A stretch of 64,000 nt of DNA. Source: an uncultured Erysipelotrichaceae bacterium (GTDB lineage Bacteria > Bacillota_I > Bacilli_A > Erysipelotrichales > Erysipelotrichaceae). The translations under genes were made by a program, and so were the position numbers. Position 1 is the first letter of the stretch; every line of letters begins with the position of its first letter. Shown piece after piece: positions 1-9,136 of the stretch. Location of the stretch: the NCBI GenBank assembly GCA_946537255.1, contig CAMNFS010000004.1, forward strand, positions 1 through 64,000, written 5' to 3'. Below the pieces are notes generated by a model. That model had not been told where the DNA came from, made no database searches, and worked only from the letters and a program-made list of their open reading frames with translations.

Positions 1-61
1 CATATGAATCTTAGCACACAGAATGACAGAATTGCATTTCTTACAGAAGAATGGAGTAATT

Positions 62-580
62 ATGAACAAACGTATACTTGCGCTGGTCAGCGATGACTTT
101 GAAGATCTTGAACTCTGGTATCCCATCCTTCGGCTGCGGGAAGAGGGCTGCACGGTAATCACAGCCGGAGAAAAGAAAGGGCAGCTCTTTCATGGAAAAT
201 ACGGCGTGCCCTGTACTTCAGATCTCTCTTTCCTTGATGTGAAGACTGAGGAATTTGATGGATTGCTGGTGCCGGGAGGCTGGGCACCGGACAGGCTTCG
301 AAGGTTTCCTGAGGTGCTTGAAATTGTCCGCAGGATGAATGAGGATGGAAAGGTGATCGGTGAAATCTGCCATGCTGGGTGGGTGCTGATTTCCGCCGGG
401 ATACTCAAGGGCAGAAAAGTAACCAGTACACCGGGAATCCGTGATGATATGGAAAACGCCGGTGCCCATTGGCTGGATACTGCGTCTGTCGTGGACGGAA
501 ATGTGGTAAGTGCCCGCAGGCCGCCGGATCTGCCGGAGTACATGAAAGATTACATTGCGGTGCTTTCCGCGCAAGAATAA
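62..580 (+). CDS. DJ-1/PfpI family protein (glutamine amidotransferase-like)
   Basis: ORF with KRILALVSDDFEDLELWYP, GLLVPGGWAPD and GEICHAGWVLISAGILKGRKVTS (nucleophile-elbow Cys), typical of PfpI; start moved to the ATG at 62. Confidence 0.85.
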   Translation: MNKRILALVSDDFEDLELWYPILRLREEGCTVITAGEKKGQLFHGKYGVPCTSDLSFLDVKTEEFDGLLVPGGWAPDRLRRFPEVLEIVRRMNEDGKVIGEICHAGWVLISAGILKGRKVTSTPGIRDDMENAGAHWLDTASVVDGNVVSARRPPDLPEYMKDYIAVLSAQE

Positions 581-595
581 AACATTTATCAAGAA

Positions 596-620
596 GAAAA
601 GGGGCGTCAGCCCCTTTGAT
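596..620 (-). terminator. Intrinsic terminator between convergent genes
   Basis: AAAGGGGC-GTCA-GCCCCTTT hairpin; minus-strand reading is followed by TTCTTCTT. Confidence 0.7.
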
Positions 621-629
621 CGTCCTTCC

Positions 630-1415
630 TTACCAGTCCGTATCCCAGTCGGTATCGTTGGAATCCCAGGAATCATAATCGGAAGAAGTGCTGTCCTGGC
701 TTTTGATCTCTTCATAGGCAGCGGACTCCTTGAAATCGCTGACCCCCCAGCCGGAGCTGTAATCCTCACCCAGATAATACTGACTGCTGTCTCCCTGATA
801 GACCGGCTCGCTTTCGACCCAGCCATAATCTGTGTCCGTGTACCAGTTATCGCCGTAATGATAATAAATCCCGTCATCAAAGTGATAGTAACCGTCATGG
901 CGGTGATTCATCATCTGATAGGCGGTACCGCCGAGTGTCACCACAAGCCCGGCAATTGCCGCAAACATGACAATGCGCCGGTACAGGTTTCTCTGCTTTG
1001 CGACCTGAGCTCCTTTCTCCGGAGCGCCATCCGGATAGATGCCGCGGTTGCTGCATTCCTCCATCAGCTTGTCGAACAGCTCATTGACCGCATGCGCTTC
1101 ATCGCTGCCCTGGTAGCGGATGGCACGGGATCCGTCCGCTTTGTTTTTGTATACCACATACTCACTGCCGTTCTGATAGATTCCGAAGGCTTTTGGCTCC
1201 CTGAAATCCTCACCGATGAAAAAACGCATTTTCAGCAGCGGCATGCCGCGTTCACTGCAGTATTGCTTCAGCTCATCAATTGTCCTTGGATGAAAGATCT
1301 TCCGCTCGTTGTTGTCATTTGAATAGTTCGGGTTTGGCGCGCCGCACTGGGGACATACCGGATCAGTGGAAAGAAGGGTCGCGCCGCAGTATTCACATTT
1401 CCCTGTAGATGCCAT
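630..1415 (-). CDS. Zinc-ribbon membrane protein with C-terminal acidic/aromatic tail
   Basis: N-terminal CEYCGATLLSTDPVCPQCGAPNP zinc ribbon; TM segment IVMFAAIAGLVVTLGGTAYQM; acidic Tyr/Trp-rich tail. Confidence 0.7.
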   Translation of the reverse strand: MASTGKCEYCGATLLSTDPVCPQCGAPNPNYSNDNNERKIFHPRTIDELKQYCSERGMPLLKMRFFIGEDFREPKAFGIYQNGSEYVVYKNKADGSRAIRYQGSDEAHAVNELFDKLMEECSNRGIYPDGAPEKGAQVAKQRNLYRRIVMFAAIAGLVVTLGGTAYQMMNHRHDGYYHFDDGIYYHYGDNWYTDTDYGWVESEPVYQGDSSQYYLGEDYSSGWGVSDFKESAAYEEIKSQDSTSSDYDSWDSNDTDWDTDW

Positions 1416-1426
1416 TGAATTCTCCT

Positions 1427-1804
1427 TTACTGGTTTTCAAACCGGTGCAGAACCTCCTGCAGCTTGAGATAAACCTCTTTTACCGCATAGGCTTCGTCAT
1501 TTCCCTGATAACGGATCAGCCGGGTACCATCGGCCATGTTCTTGTATACCGTAAAAGAATCACCGCTCTGAAAGATTCCGATCGCCTTTGGCTTTGTGTA
1601 GTTCTCTCCGATGTGGAAATGAATGTCCTTCAGGGGAAGCCTGTGGATTTCGCAGTATTCCTGAAGCTGGGCGATCGTTTCCGGGATGATCGGGCCGGTG
1701 GATGGAGGTGTGTATTCCGGATTGGCGGCACCGCAGTTCGGACAGAAACGGTTCAGGGTAAGAATGGATGCACCGCAATAGCGGCAGATAACCTGTCTGC
1801 TCAT
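1427..1804 (-). CDS. Zinc-ribbon protein, short paralog of the downstream gene
   Basis: CRYCGASILTLNRFCPNCGAANPEY plus a central domain shared with 630..1415 (YKNMADGTRLIRYQGNDEAYAV vs YKNKADGSRAIRYQGSDEAHAV). Confidence 0.7.
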   Translation of the reverse strand: MSRQVICRYCGASILTLNRFCPNCGAANPEYTPPSTGPIIPETIAQLQEYCEIHRLPLKDIHFHIGENYTKPKAIGIFQSGDSFTVYKNMADGTRLIRYQGNDEAYAVKEVYLKLQEVLHRFENQ

Positions 1805-1910
1805 AATATGAAATCTCCTGTCATTCATTTTAGCAGAACGGACTGTCTGCTTCACAGTATTACTATTGTTTCCGGCAGGACATTTCTCCGCTTTATATTA
1901 CATAAGATTC

Positions 1911-2120
1911 TCAGTCCTGAATCGATTCGTCATACCAGAACAGTTCATCCAGTGTCTTGCCAAGCACCCGGCAGATCCGGATGCAGAGGTTGATGGTAGG
2001 GTTATAATCTCCTTTTTCTATGGCACTGATCGTCTGTCTGGAAACCCCGACTGCTTCCGCAAGTTCAGACTGGGAAAGATCAAGTCCGGCCCGGGCTGCC
2101 TTCAATCGAAGATTCTTCAT
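1911..2120 (-). CDS. XRE-family transcriptional regulator (short HTH)
   Basis: LSQSELAEAVGVSRQTISAIEKGDYNPTINLCIRICRVLGKTLDELF; ATGA overlap with the upstream gene. Confidence 0.9.
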   Translation of the reverse strand: MKNLRLKAARAGLDLSQSELAEAVGVSRQTISAIEKGDYNPTINLCIRICRVLGKTLDELFWYDESIQD

Positions 2121-2638
2121 TCCTTTTCCTCTTTTCCTTCTGTCGTTCGAATCCATCCGGCAAGGCCGATGATCAGAAAGGCGATACCGACCATAAGATT
2201 GCAGAAGGGGGCCATCAGGACTCCGTTTTCAATCATGCGTCCGTCTTTGAACGCGGCAAAAGCAACAGCGAAGTTAATGACTGCAATGACTGCCATGATA
2301 ATCAGATAACGGTTTTTCTGCGTGTTGAGTCCGATGAAGGCATCATGCATGATGCTGTAGACTGCCTGGACTGTGACTCCGATCATGATGGCAGTAAAGT
2401 GAATGACAAGCGGTTCTGCCGGAATCGGCTGAAAAAATTCGGTCAACATGGTCAGAAACTCGAAAAGAATCATCGCATAGAAGCCGTACATATAGGCTTC
2501 TCCCCGTGCCTGTTTCTGCATTTCATCATATTCCGTCCGGATCGACCGGTTTTTGTTGAACGCTCTGAGAATAAAGATCGACACGATAACGCCGAAGGTA
2601 ATTCCAAAGAGAAATCCGATTGCTCTGTAGCTGTTCAT
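2117..2638 (-). CDS. Multi-pass membrane protein co-transcribed with the XRE regulator
   Basis: Several hydrophobic segments (GFLFGITFGVIVSIFIL, LIIMAVIAVINFAVAFAAF, LMVGIAFLIIGLAGWI); coupled to the HTH gene. Confidence 0.7.
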   Translation of the reverse strand: MNSYRAIGFLFGITFGVIVSIFILRAFNKNRSIRTEYDEMQKQARGEAYMYGFYAMILFEFLTMLTEFFQPIPAEPLVIHFTAIMIGVTVQAVYSIMHDAFIGLNTQKNRYLIIMAVIAVINFAVAFAAFKDGRMIENGVLMAPFCNLMVGIAFLIIGLAGWIRTTEGKEEKE

Positions 2639-2836
2639 ATCATCCTCCTTTTTGCAGAAACGATTCTGCTTACGGATTCAATATAGCAACTGCACGACAT
2701 AATGTCAAATATATCTGTCAAATATCACGAAATAAATGAATTTAGAATAGTTAATCATATTTTTTACTGCATGGAAGATCAAATGAATTCCTTGTTTGAT
2801 GAAAACAAACAGGAAGAAGGGAAAGGGGTCTCGAAG

Positions 2837-2874
2837 AAAAAACCTTCCAGGACCAGATGGTCAAGGAAGGTTTT
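2837..2874 (-). terminator. Intrinsic terminator of the ABC transporter operon
   Basis: AAAACCTTCC ... GGAAGGTTTT hairpin; U-tract on the minus strand. Confidence 0.75.
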
Positions 2875-2876
2875 GG

Positions 2877-3683
2877 TTATCTCGAAAGAAGCGCTTCATC
2901 GCTGGCAAAGGTTTCACCGCTGGCTTCTTCAAACTTGCGGAGAAGATCCTCAACTGTCAGCTTTTTCTTTTCTTCACCGCGGACATCGTAGAGCACATGT
3001 CCCTCATCCATCATAATCAGACGGTTTCCGACTGCGATTGCGTCACGCATATTGTGAGTGACCATCAGAGTCGTCAGATGATCACGTTCGACAATCTGCT
3101 GCGTCAGCTCAAGCACTTTTTTTGCTGTTTTCGGATCCAGAGCAGCGGTATGTTCATCGAGAAGGAGAAGCTTCGGTTTCTGCAGACTTGCCATCAGAAG
3201 CGTTAGCGCCTGTCTCTGTCCGCCGGAAAGAAGTCCGACCTTCGATGTCATTCGATCTTCCAGTCCCAGTCCGAGCGACTTGAGACGCTCCTGAAACATG
3301 GATCGTTCTTCCGGTTTGACATTCCAGCCAAGCGTTCTTCTTTTTCCACGCTTGTATGCCAGGGCAAGGTTTTCCTCAATCTGCATGTCCGCGGCAGTTC
3401 CGGTCATCGGGTCCTGAAAGACTCGGCCGATCAGATAGGCCCGTTTGAAATCCGGAAGACCCGTTACATCGGTACCGTCAATGCGGATAGATCCTTCATC
3501 AACCGGCCAGACCCCGGCAACAGCATTGAGCATGGTGCTTTTGCCGGCACCGTTTCCGCCGATCACCGTTACAAAATCGTTTTCTTCCAGTTCAATACTG
3601 ACATGGTTCAGGGCAATCTTTTCATTAATGGTTCCGGGATTGAATGTCTTGCATACATTCGTAAGTTTCAGCATTGCGGTCAT
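2877..3683 (-). CDS. ABC transporter ATP-binding protein (TrpZ-like, partner of a DUF534-type binding protein)
   Basis: Walker A GGNGAGKST, signature LLSGGQRQALTLLMA, Walker B LLLLDEHTAALD. Confidence 0.9.
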   Translation of the reverse strand: MTAMLKLTNVCKTFNPGTINEKIALNHVSIELEENDFVTVIGGNGAGKSTMLNAVAGVWPVDEGSIRIDGTDVTGLPDFKRAYLIGRVFQDPMTGTAADMQIEENLALAYKRGKRRTLGWNVKPEERSMFQERLKSLGLGLEDRMTSKVGLLSGGQRQALTLLMASLQKPKLLLLDEHTAALDPKTAKKVLELTQQIVERDHLTTLMVTHNMRDAIAVGNRLIMMDEGHVLYDVRGEEKKKLTVEDLLRKFEEASGETFASDEALLSR

Positions 3684-3685
3684 GA

Positions 3686-4624
3686 TCAGTCCTCCTTTAC
3701 GGTTTTAGCCATTTTCCCGGCGCGGGAGAAGGACGACTTGGCATGTGCCTGCAGATTCGGAACGGAAAGGAATACGGCTACGATCACTGCGGTAAACAGT
3801 TTCAGATAGTTGGAGTCAAGTTTCAGCCAGAGAACGACAATAATGACAAGATAGTAAATGATGCCGCCGATGGTCACAAAGGTCAGTCTTCCGGCAAAGT
3901 TCATGCGTTTGCCAAGCAGGGCGCTGCCGATGACTTCCCCGATGATGACCGCCGCAAGTCCGATCACGATCGCACCGCGTCCCATATTGATGTCCGCGAA
4001 TCCCTGATACTGGGAAAGGAGTCCTCCCGCAAGGGCAACCAGCCCGTTGGCAAGAGCGAGGCCGATGACCTTCATGACGTTGATGTCAATACCCTGTGCT
4101 TTTGCCATTTCCGGATTACAGCCGGTTGCACGCATGGCGCTTCCATGTTCCGTACCGAAATACCAGTACAATAGCGCGATAATGACCGCCGCTATCAACA
4201 GACCAGTAATAATAGCGGTTGGAATATGCCGGCTGGTGATGGCCAGTGCGTATTTGTCAACCGGAAGTCCTTTGTTTGCGGCCATCCCCATGATTGCGAG
4301 ATTGATGGAGTACAGGGCAAACTGGGTAAGGATTCCGGAAAGGATGGCAGGTATGGAAAACAGCGTATGCAGAATGCCGGTCGCAAACCCTGCAAGCATA
4401 CCGGCGGCACAGGCAATGAGAAGGGCAATCCAGGGATTGACACCGCCAAGAATCATCATGACCGTAACTGCTCCCCCGGTGGTAAACGATCCATCTACCG
4501 TAAGATCCGATACACCGAGCAGCCGGAAGGTGATATAGACACCAAGGGCCATGACACCCCATATGATGCCCTGTGCTACGCCCGCCGGAAGGGCACCGAT
4601 CAGATTTGCAAAATTGAGACTCAT
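3686..4624 (-). CDS. ABC transporter permease (TrpY-like)
   Basis: Multi-TM; GVMALGVYITFRLLGVSDLTVDGSFTTGGAV is typical of these permeases; start reassigned to the ATG at 4624 after GGGGGAA. Confidence 0.88.
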   Translation of the reverse strand: MSLNFANLIGALPAGVAQGIIWGVMALGVYITFRLLGVSDLTVDGSFTTGGAVTVMMILGGVNPWIALLIACAAGMLAGFATGILHTLFSIPAILSGILTQFALYSINLAIMGMAANKGLPVDKYALAITSRHIPTAIITGLLIAAVIIALLYWYFGTEHGSAMRATGCNPEMAKAQGIDINVMKVIGLALANGLVALAGGLLSQYQGFADINMGRGAIVIGLAAVIIGEVIGSALLGKRMNFAGRLTFVTIGGIIYYLVIIVVLWLKLDSNYLKLFTAVIVAVFLSVPNLQAHAKSSFSRAGKMAKTVKED

Positions 4625-4665
4625 ATTTTTGTTCCCCCAACAGATGTTCTGGTTTTCAGAAAAAG

Positions 4666-4684
4666 AAGGGTGCATATGCACCCA
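4666..4684 (-). terminator. Intercistronic hairpin/attenuator between binding protein and permease genes
   Basis: Perfect palindrome GGGTGCATATGCACCC; minus-strand reading followed by TTCTTTTTC. Confidence 0.65.
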
Positions 4685-4707
4685 GATAATGAAATCCTTA
4701 TCGATTA

Positions 4708-5742
4708 CTATGCGCGAGGTGCGGCAGTGTAATCACTCGGTACATTGATGCCAAGCGCCTTGCAGCGTTCTTCATCATACTTCTTGACCGGGTTCTGGTA
4801 GTATTCGATCGGCATTTCACTGACATTGGATTCTCCCTTGAGAATCTTAGCTGCCATGGCGCCGGTTGTCTTGCCGAGCTCATAATAATCAATGGACAGG
4901 GTAGCGATTCCGCAGCCGGCCATGATTCCTTCCTCACCGCAGATGATCGGGCACTTGGCTTCACTGGCAACCGGATCAATGATGCCGGTATTGCTTGCGC
5001 AGGTATTGTCGGTCGGAATATACAGGGCGTCATTTTCAGAAACCGCTGTTTTGGTGACTGCCTGTACATCATTGGAATCCGTGAAGGTGTAGACGGTTAC
5101 TGTTTTACCGTTCTTCTCAAGCGCTGCCTTTACGACATCTGCCTGGTACTTTGAGTTTGCCTCTGCCGTGCAGTAGAGGATTCCGATCTTTTTGGCTTCC
5201 GGAAGCAGTTCATCGAACATCGCGGCCTGCTGATCCAGCGGGGCAAGGTCAGAGGTTCCGGAGACATTGGTTCCGACGGTTCCGCTGAAGTTATCAATGG
5301 AAAGGGCGGTGCCGTATTCCGTAATGGCGGTTCCAAGAACAGGGATCGCTGCAGTACCGTTGGCTGCGGCCTGAAGCGCAGGTGTGGCAATCGCAAGAAT
5401 CAGATCTGCCTTTTCTGTGACAAATCCGGATACGATCGAAGAGCAGGTAGCGGAATCACCGCTGGCATTCTGATAATCGAATTTGACGGCATCTCCAAGC
5501 TGGCTCTTCAGTTCATCCTGGAAACCCTGCGCGCTTGCATCGAGCGCGACATGCTGTACCAGCTGCACAATTCCAACGGTATAAGTCTTGTCAGAAGCAG
5601 CGGCCTGCGGCTGTGCTGCTGCGGTGTTATTGCTTTCAGGATTCGACGTTGCAGCAGGGGTGCCGGCAGATGTGTCAGCTCCGCATGCGGCCATTGCCAT
5701 GCACAGGGCTGCTGACAGAAATAAACTTGTAAACTTTTTCAT
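4708..5742 (-). CDS. ABC transporter substrate-binding lipoprotein (DUF534/TrpX-like)
   Basis: Lipobox region LCMAMAACGADTSAG; YTVGIVQLVQHVALDASAQGFQDEL; PIICGEEGIMAGCGIATLSIDYYELG. Confidence 0.9.
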   Translation of the reverse strand: MKKFTSLFLSAALCMAMAACGADTSAGTPAATSNPESNNTAAAQPQAAASDKTYTVGIVQLVQHVALDASAQGFQDELKSQLGDAVKFDYQNASGDSATCSSIVSGFVTEKADLILAIATPALQAAANGTAAIPVLGTAITEYGTALSIDNFSGTVGTNVSGTSDLAPLDQQAAMFDELLPEAKKIGILYCTAEANSKYQADVVKAALEKNGKTVTVYTFTDSNDVQAVTKTAVSENDALYIPTDNTCASNTGIIDPVASEAKCPIICGEEGIMAGCGIATLSIDYYELGKTTGAMAAKILKGESNVSEMPIEYYQNPVKKYDEERCKALGINVPSDYTAAPRA

Positions 5743-6029
5743 CGCTTTTTCATTCTCCCTTGAAAGATTTACAATACCCCGAAATTTTATTACATGAACG
5801 ATTCTTCGTCAACCAAATATCCGGGAATTGTTCCGTATGGGGTTGTGCATCTGAACGATTTCAGTGAAAGAAACCGAAATGCTTTCATAAACAGAAAAAG
5901 GAATTCATGAAAGAGGAAACGGCGGATATGCGGAAAACGGGCGCTCTTTAAGGACCCTCTGGTTTTTTTGCCAGTGAATCATTTGATTCCTCTTTCATTT
6001 AGAGAGAGGAAATGATACGATATGCAGGA

Positions 6030-6253
6030 AATCGATGAAGAAGACAAGTAGTGAACAGAGGATTTGCTGAAAAAGAGAGCAGACGGCGGTGAAAGATCTG
6101 CAGAAATCCGGTTCATGAAGCTGCTTTGAAGAGCGCCCAATCCGCGCCGCATGCCAGCGTTATCGGCGTAATTAAGTGCGCAGATTTAAAACGAGTCTGC
6201 GAAACAGGATGGTACCGCGTGATGAACGTTCCTGCATGTCTGCAGGTTTTTTT
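6030..6253 (+). promoter_or_regulatory. T-box riboswitch, predicted tRNA-Ala responsive
   Basis: T-box core GATGGTACCGCG (6208-6219); antiterminator pairing CAGGA (6205-6209) / TCCTG (6230-6234) excludes terminator CCTGCA-TGTC-TGCAGG-U8 (6231-6253); Stem I helices GAAC/GTTC and GGATTT/AAATCC; GCT (Ala) at 6120-6122 in the specifier position. Confidence 0.9.
6231..6253 (+). terminator. T-box terminator
   Basis: CCTGCATGTCTGCAGG followed by eight T. Confidence 0.9.
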
Positions 6254-6268
6254 ATTGGAGGTAGAGAA

Positions 6269-8911
6269 ATGAGTACAAGAAAAAATCTGACTGGAAATCA
6301 GGTACGCCAGATGTTTCTGGACTTCTTCCAGTCCAAGGGCTCCATGGTGGAACCCGGCGCGAGTCTGATTCCGCATAATGATCCGACTCTGCTCTGGATC
6401 AATGCCGGTGTTTCAGCTCTGAAGAAGTATTTTGACGGCACCGAGAAGCCCAAGTGCAACCGCATCTGCAACGCTCAGAAGAGCATCCGCACCAATGACA
6501 TCGAAAATGTCGGAAAGACAGCCCGTCATCACACGTTCTTCGAGATGCTCGGTAATTTTTCGATCGGTGATTATTTCAAACAGGAAGCGATTCCCTGGGC
6601 ATGGGAGTTTCTGACCAGCCCGGAATGGGTCGGTTTTGAAAAGGAACGCATGTATGTAACCGTATATCCGGATGATCAGGAAGCCTATGATCTCTGGGTG
6701 AAGGTCGGAATGGATCCGACCCATATCCGGAAGACTTATGACAACTTCTGGGAGATCGGAAGAGGTCCCGGAGGACCGGATACCGAACTGTATTATGACC
6801 GCGGTCCGGCTTATGATCCGCAGGGTCTTGGTGAAAGACTGTTTTTTGAAGACATTGAAAATGACCGGTACATTGAGGTCTGGAATATCGTTTTCTCGCA
6901 GTACGACTGCCGGCCCGGGGAAGTGGACCGCAGTGAATACAAGGAGCTTCCGCATAAGAACATCGATACCGGCATGGGCCTGGAGCGTCTGGTCGCTCTG
7001 ATTCAGGAGGGAGAGACCAACTTCGATACGGATCTGTTCCTGCCGGTGATTCATGCGACGGAAAGCTATGCGAAACATCCGTATTCCGATCCGGAATACA
7101 AAATGGCTTACCGGGTGATCGCGGACCATATCCGTACGGTGACCTTTGCCATCGCGGATGGCGCGATGTTCTCCAATGAAGGAAGAGGATATGTCCTGCG
7201 CCGGGTATTGAGAAGAGCGGTACGCTATGGAATCAAACTGGGTATTGAAGGCGCATTCATGTACCGTCTGGTAGACGTTGTCGCGGAAAACATGAAGGAT
7301 TATTATCCATACCTTCTGGGCAAGACGGAACTGATTTCCCGTCTGGTAAAACAGGAAGAAGAAAGCTTCCAGAGAACACTTGCCAATGGTGAGGCACTTC
7401 TGAATAACGAACTTCAGAAACATGAAAGCGAAAAGGTGCTTCCGGGTGAAGTCGTATTCCGGCTGTATGATACGTACGGCTTCCCGAAGGAACTTACTGT
7501 GGAGATTGCCTCAGATGCCGGGTACCATGTGGATCTTGAAGGATTTGACAGGGAAATGGCGGCTCAGATCAAGCGTGCCAAAGATGCCCGCGGCAATGAA
7601 CAGTCCATGCATGGACAGTCTGCTGATCTGATGGATTTTGAAAAGACCAGTGAGTTTACCGGATATACAGACCGGGAATGTGACGGGACCGTCATCGGTC
7701 TGTTCAAGGACGGCGTTCTTGTTGATGAACTGAGTGACAGCGGGGATGTGATTCTGGATCGAACCTGCTTCTATGCCGAGTCCGGCGGACAGTGCGCGGA
7801 TACCGGTGTGCTGATCGGAACGGATTTCTCCGCAAAGGTGACGGATGTCCGCAAGGCACCGCATAATCAGCCGCTCCATCATATAGAGATTGAAACCGGC
7901 GTCCTGAAAACCGGAGACAGAGTCCATGGCGTCTATGATTTTGAGAAACGGCAGAAGACAAGAGCCAATCACAGTTCCCTCCATCTTCTTCAGAGCGCAC
8001 TGAGAAAGGTTCTCGGAGATCATGTTGCCCAGGCCGGTTCCTACAACTGTCCGGATTACGGAAGATTTGACTTCAACCATTTTGAAAAGGTCAGCGACGA
8101 ACAGCTCAGAGAAATCGAGCGTCTTGTCAATGAGATGATTGAAGCGGATGTACAGGTTGTGACAGAAGTCCTGCCGGTGGAAGAGGCGAAAAAGACCGGA
8201 GCGATTGCGCTGTTTGACGAGAAGTACGGCGACAGTGTACGGGTGGTTTCCATGGGTGATTTTTCCAAGGAATTCTGCGGCGGTACGCATGTTGCCAATA
8301 CCGGCAGTCTCGGGGTATTCCGGATACTGAGTGAAGAGTCCATCGGATCCGGTGTCCGCCGTATTACCAGCGTCACAAAAATGGACGCGTATGATTCCTT
8401 CAAAGAGGATGAAATATACCTGAAGGAAACCGCGGCCGTTCTGAAGATGAAGAATCACAACGGTCTCAAGGAGAAGATTGAAGCTCTGCTTGCGGAGAAT
8501 GCGTCCCTGCGAAAGGAAGTCGCAGATTCCAAGCAGAAGGCACTGGCTGCGGAAGCCGATGCAAAACTTTCCAAAGCGATGGAAATCGCCGGTCTCAAAG
8601 TGCTGATTCTGGAAGAAAACGGCATGGATACCGGCGCAATGAAATCTTATGCGGAAACCCTTCGGAACAAGATGGGAGACAGCATTGTGTTTGTGTCCAA
8701 TGTCAGCCATGACAAGGTGACATTTGTCTGCGCTTCCAGCAAGGCCGCAATCGCGAAGGGTCTGCGGGCCGGGGATCTTGTAAAAGCGGCGGCTGTGATC
8801 GCCGGAGGAAACGGCGGGGGACGTCCTGATATGGCTCAGGCCGGAGGAAAGGACATATCCCGTGTCCATGATGCGCTTGCGGAGGTCCGAAAGAAGATCG
8901 AACAGGCGTGA
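6269..8911 (+). CDS. alaS: Alanyl-tRNA synthetase
   Basis: NLTGNQVRQMFLDFFQSKGSMVEPGASLIPHNDPTLLWINAGVSALKKYFDG; HHTFFEMLGNFSIGDYFK; C-terminal GGGRPDMAQAGG; start at 6269, not 6176. Confidence 0.97.
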   Translation: MSTRKNLTGNQVRQMFLDFFQSKGSMVEPGASLIPHNDPTLLWINAGVSALKKYFDGTEKPKCNRICNAQKSIRTNDIENVGKTARHHTFFEMLGNFSIGDYFKQEAIPWAWEFLTSPEWVGFEKERMYVTVYPDDQEAYDLWVKVGMDPTHIRKTYDNFWEIGRGPGGPDTELYYDRGPAYDPQGLGERLFFEDIENDRYIEVWNIVFSQYDCRPGEVDRSEYKELPHKNIDTGMGLERLVALIQEGETNFDTDLFLPVIHATESYAKHPYSDPEYKMAYRVIADHIRTVTFAIADGAMFSNEGRGYVLRRVLRRAVRYGIKLGIEGAFMYRLVDVVAENMKDYYPYLLGKTELISRLVKQEEESFQRTLANGEALLNNELQKHESEKVLPGEVVFRLYDTYGFPKELTVEIASDAGYHVDLEGFDREMAAQIKRAKDARGNEQSMHGQSADLMDFEKTSEFTGYTDRECDGTVIGLFKDGVLVDELSDSGDVILDRTCFYAESGGQCADTGVLIGTDFSAKVTDVRKAPHNQPLHHIEIETGVLKTGDRVHGVYDFEKRQKTRANHSSLHLLQSALRKVLGDHVAQAGSYNCPDYGRFDFNHFEKVSDEQLREIERLVNEMIEADVQVVTEVLPVEEAKKTGAIALFDEKYGDSVRVVSMGDFSKEFCGGTHVANTGSLGVFRILSEESIGSGVRRITSVTKMDAYDSFKEDEIYLKETAAVLKMKNHNGLKEKIEALLAENASLRKEVADSKQKALAAEADAKLSKAMEIAGLKVLILEENGMDTGAMKSYAETLRNKMGDSIVFVSNVSHDKVTFVCASSKAAIAKGLRAGDLVKAAAVIAGGNGGGRPDMAQAGGKDISRVHDALAEVRKKIEQA

Positions 8912-8929
8912 GCTGATCTTTTAAAAAAA

Positions 8930-8968
8930 TGAAACCGGAGTTTCGAAAGGAAAATTCCGGTTTTTTTC
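8930..8968 (+). terminator. Intrinsic terminator after alaS
   Basis: AAACCGGA ... TCCGGTTTTTTT hairpin. Confidence 0.8.
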
Positions 8969-9136
8969 AGCGGCAGAAAGAAAAAGGGTTCCAAGGTACA
9001 GATGCCTCTGAATACTTTCTGACGGCTGAAAGGATTCTCGATCAGGATTGTGCCTGTCTTTATGAAAGTCACAGATCCTTTTGCCAATCAGTTAGAGTAT
9101 ACTAACGGATGGACGCAGTCCGTCGGGGAGAAGACG

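Noticed and set aside
5743-6029. Search for a tryptophan T-box upstream of the TrpXYZ-like ABC operon
   Set aside because: No T-box core or terminator pair on the minus strand upstream of 5742
6176-6268. N-terminal extension of alaS in the ORF track
   Set aside because: Lies within the T-box antiterminator/terminator; not protein-like
7511-8869. 452-aa minus-strand ORF
   Set aside because: Antisense shadow of alaS
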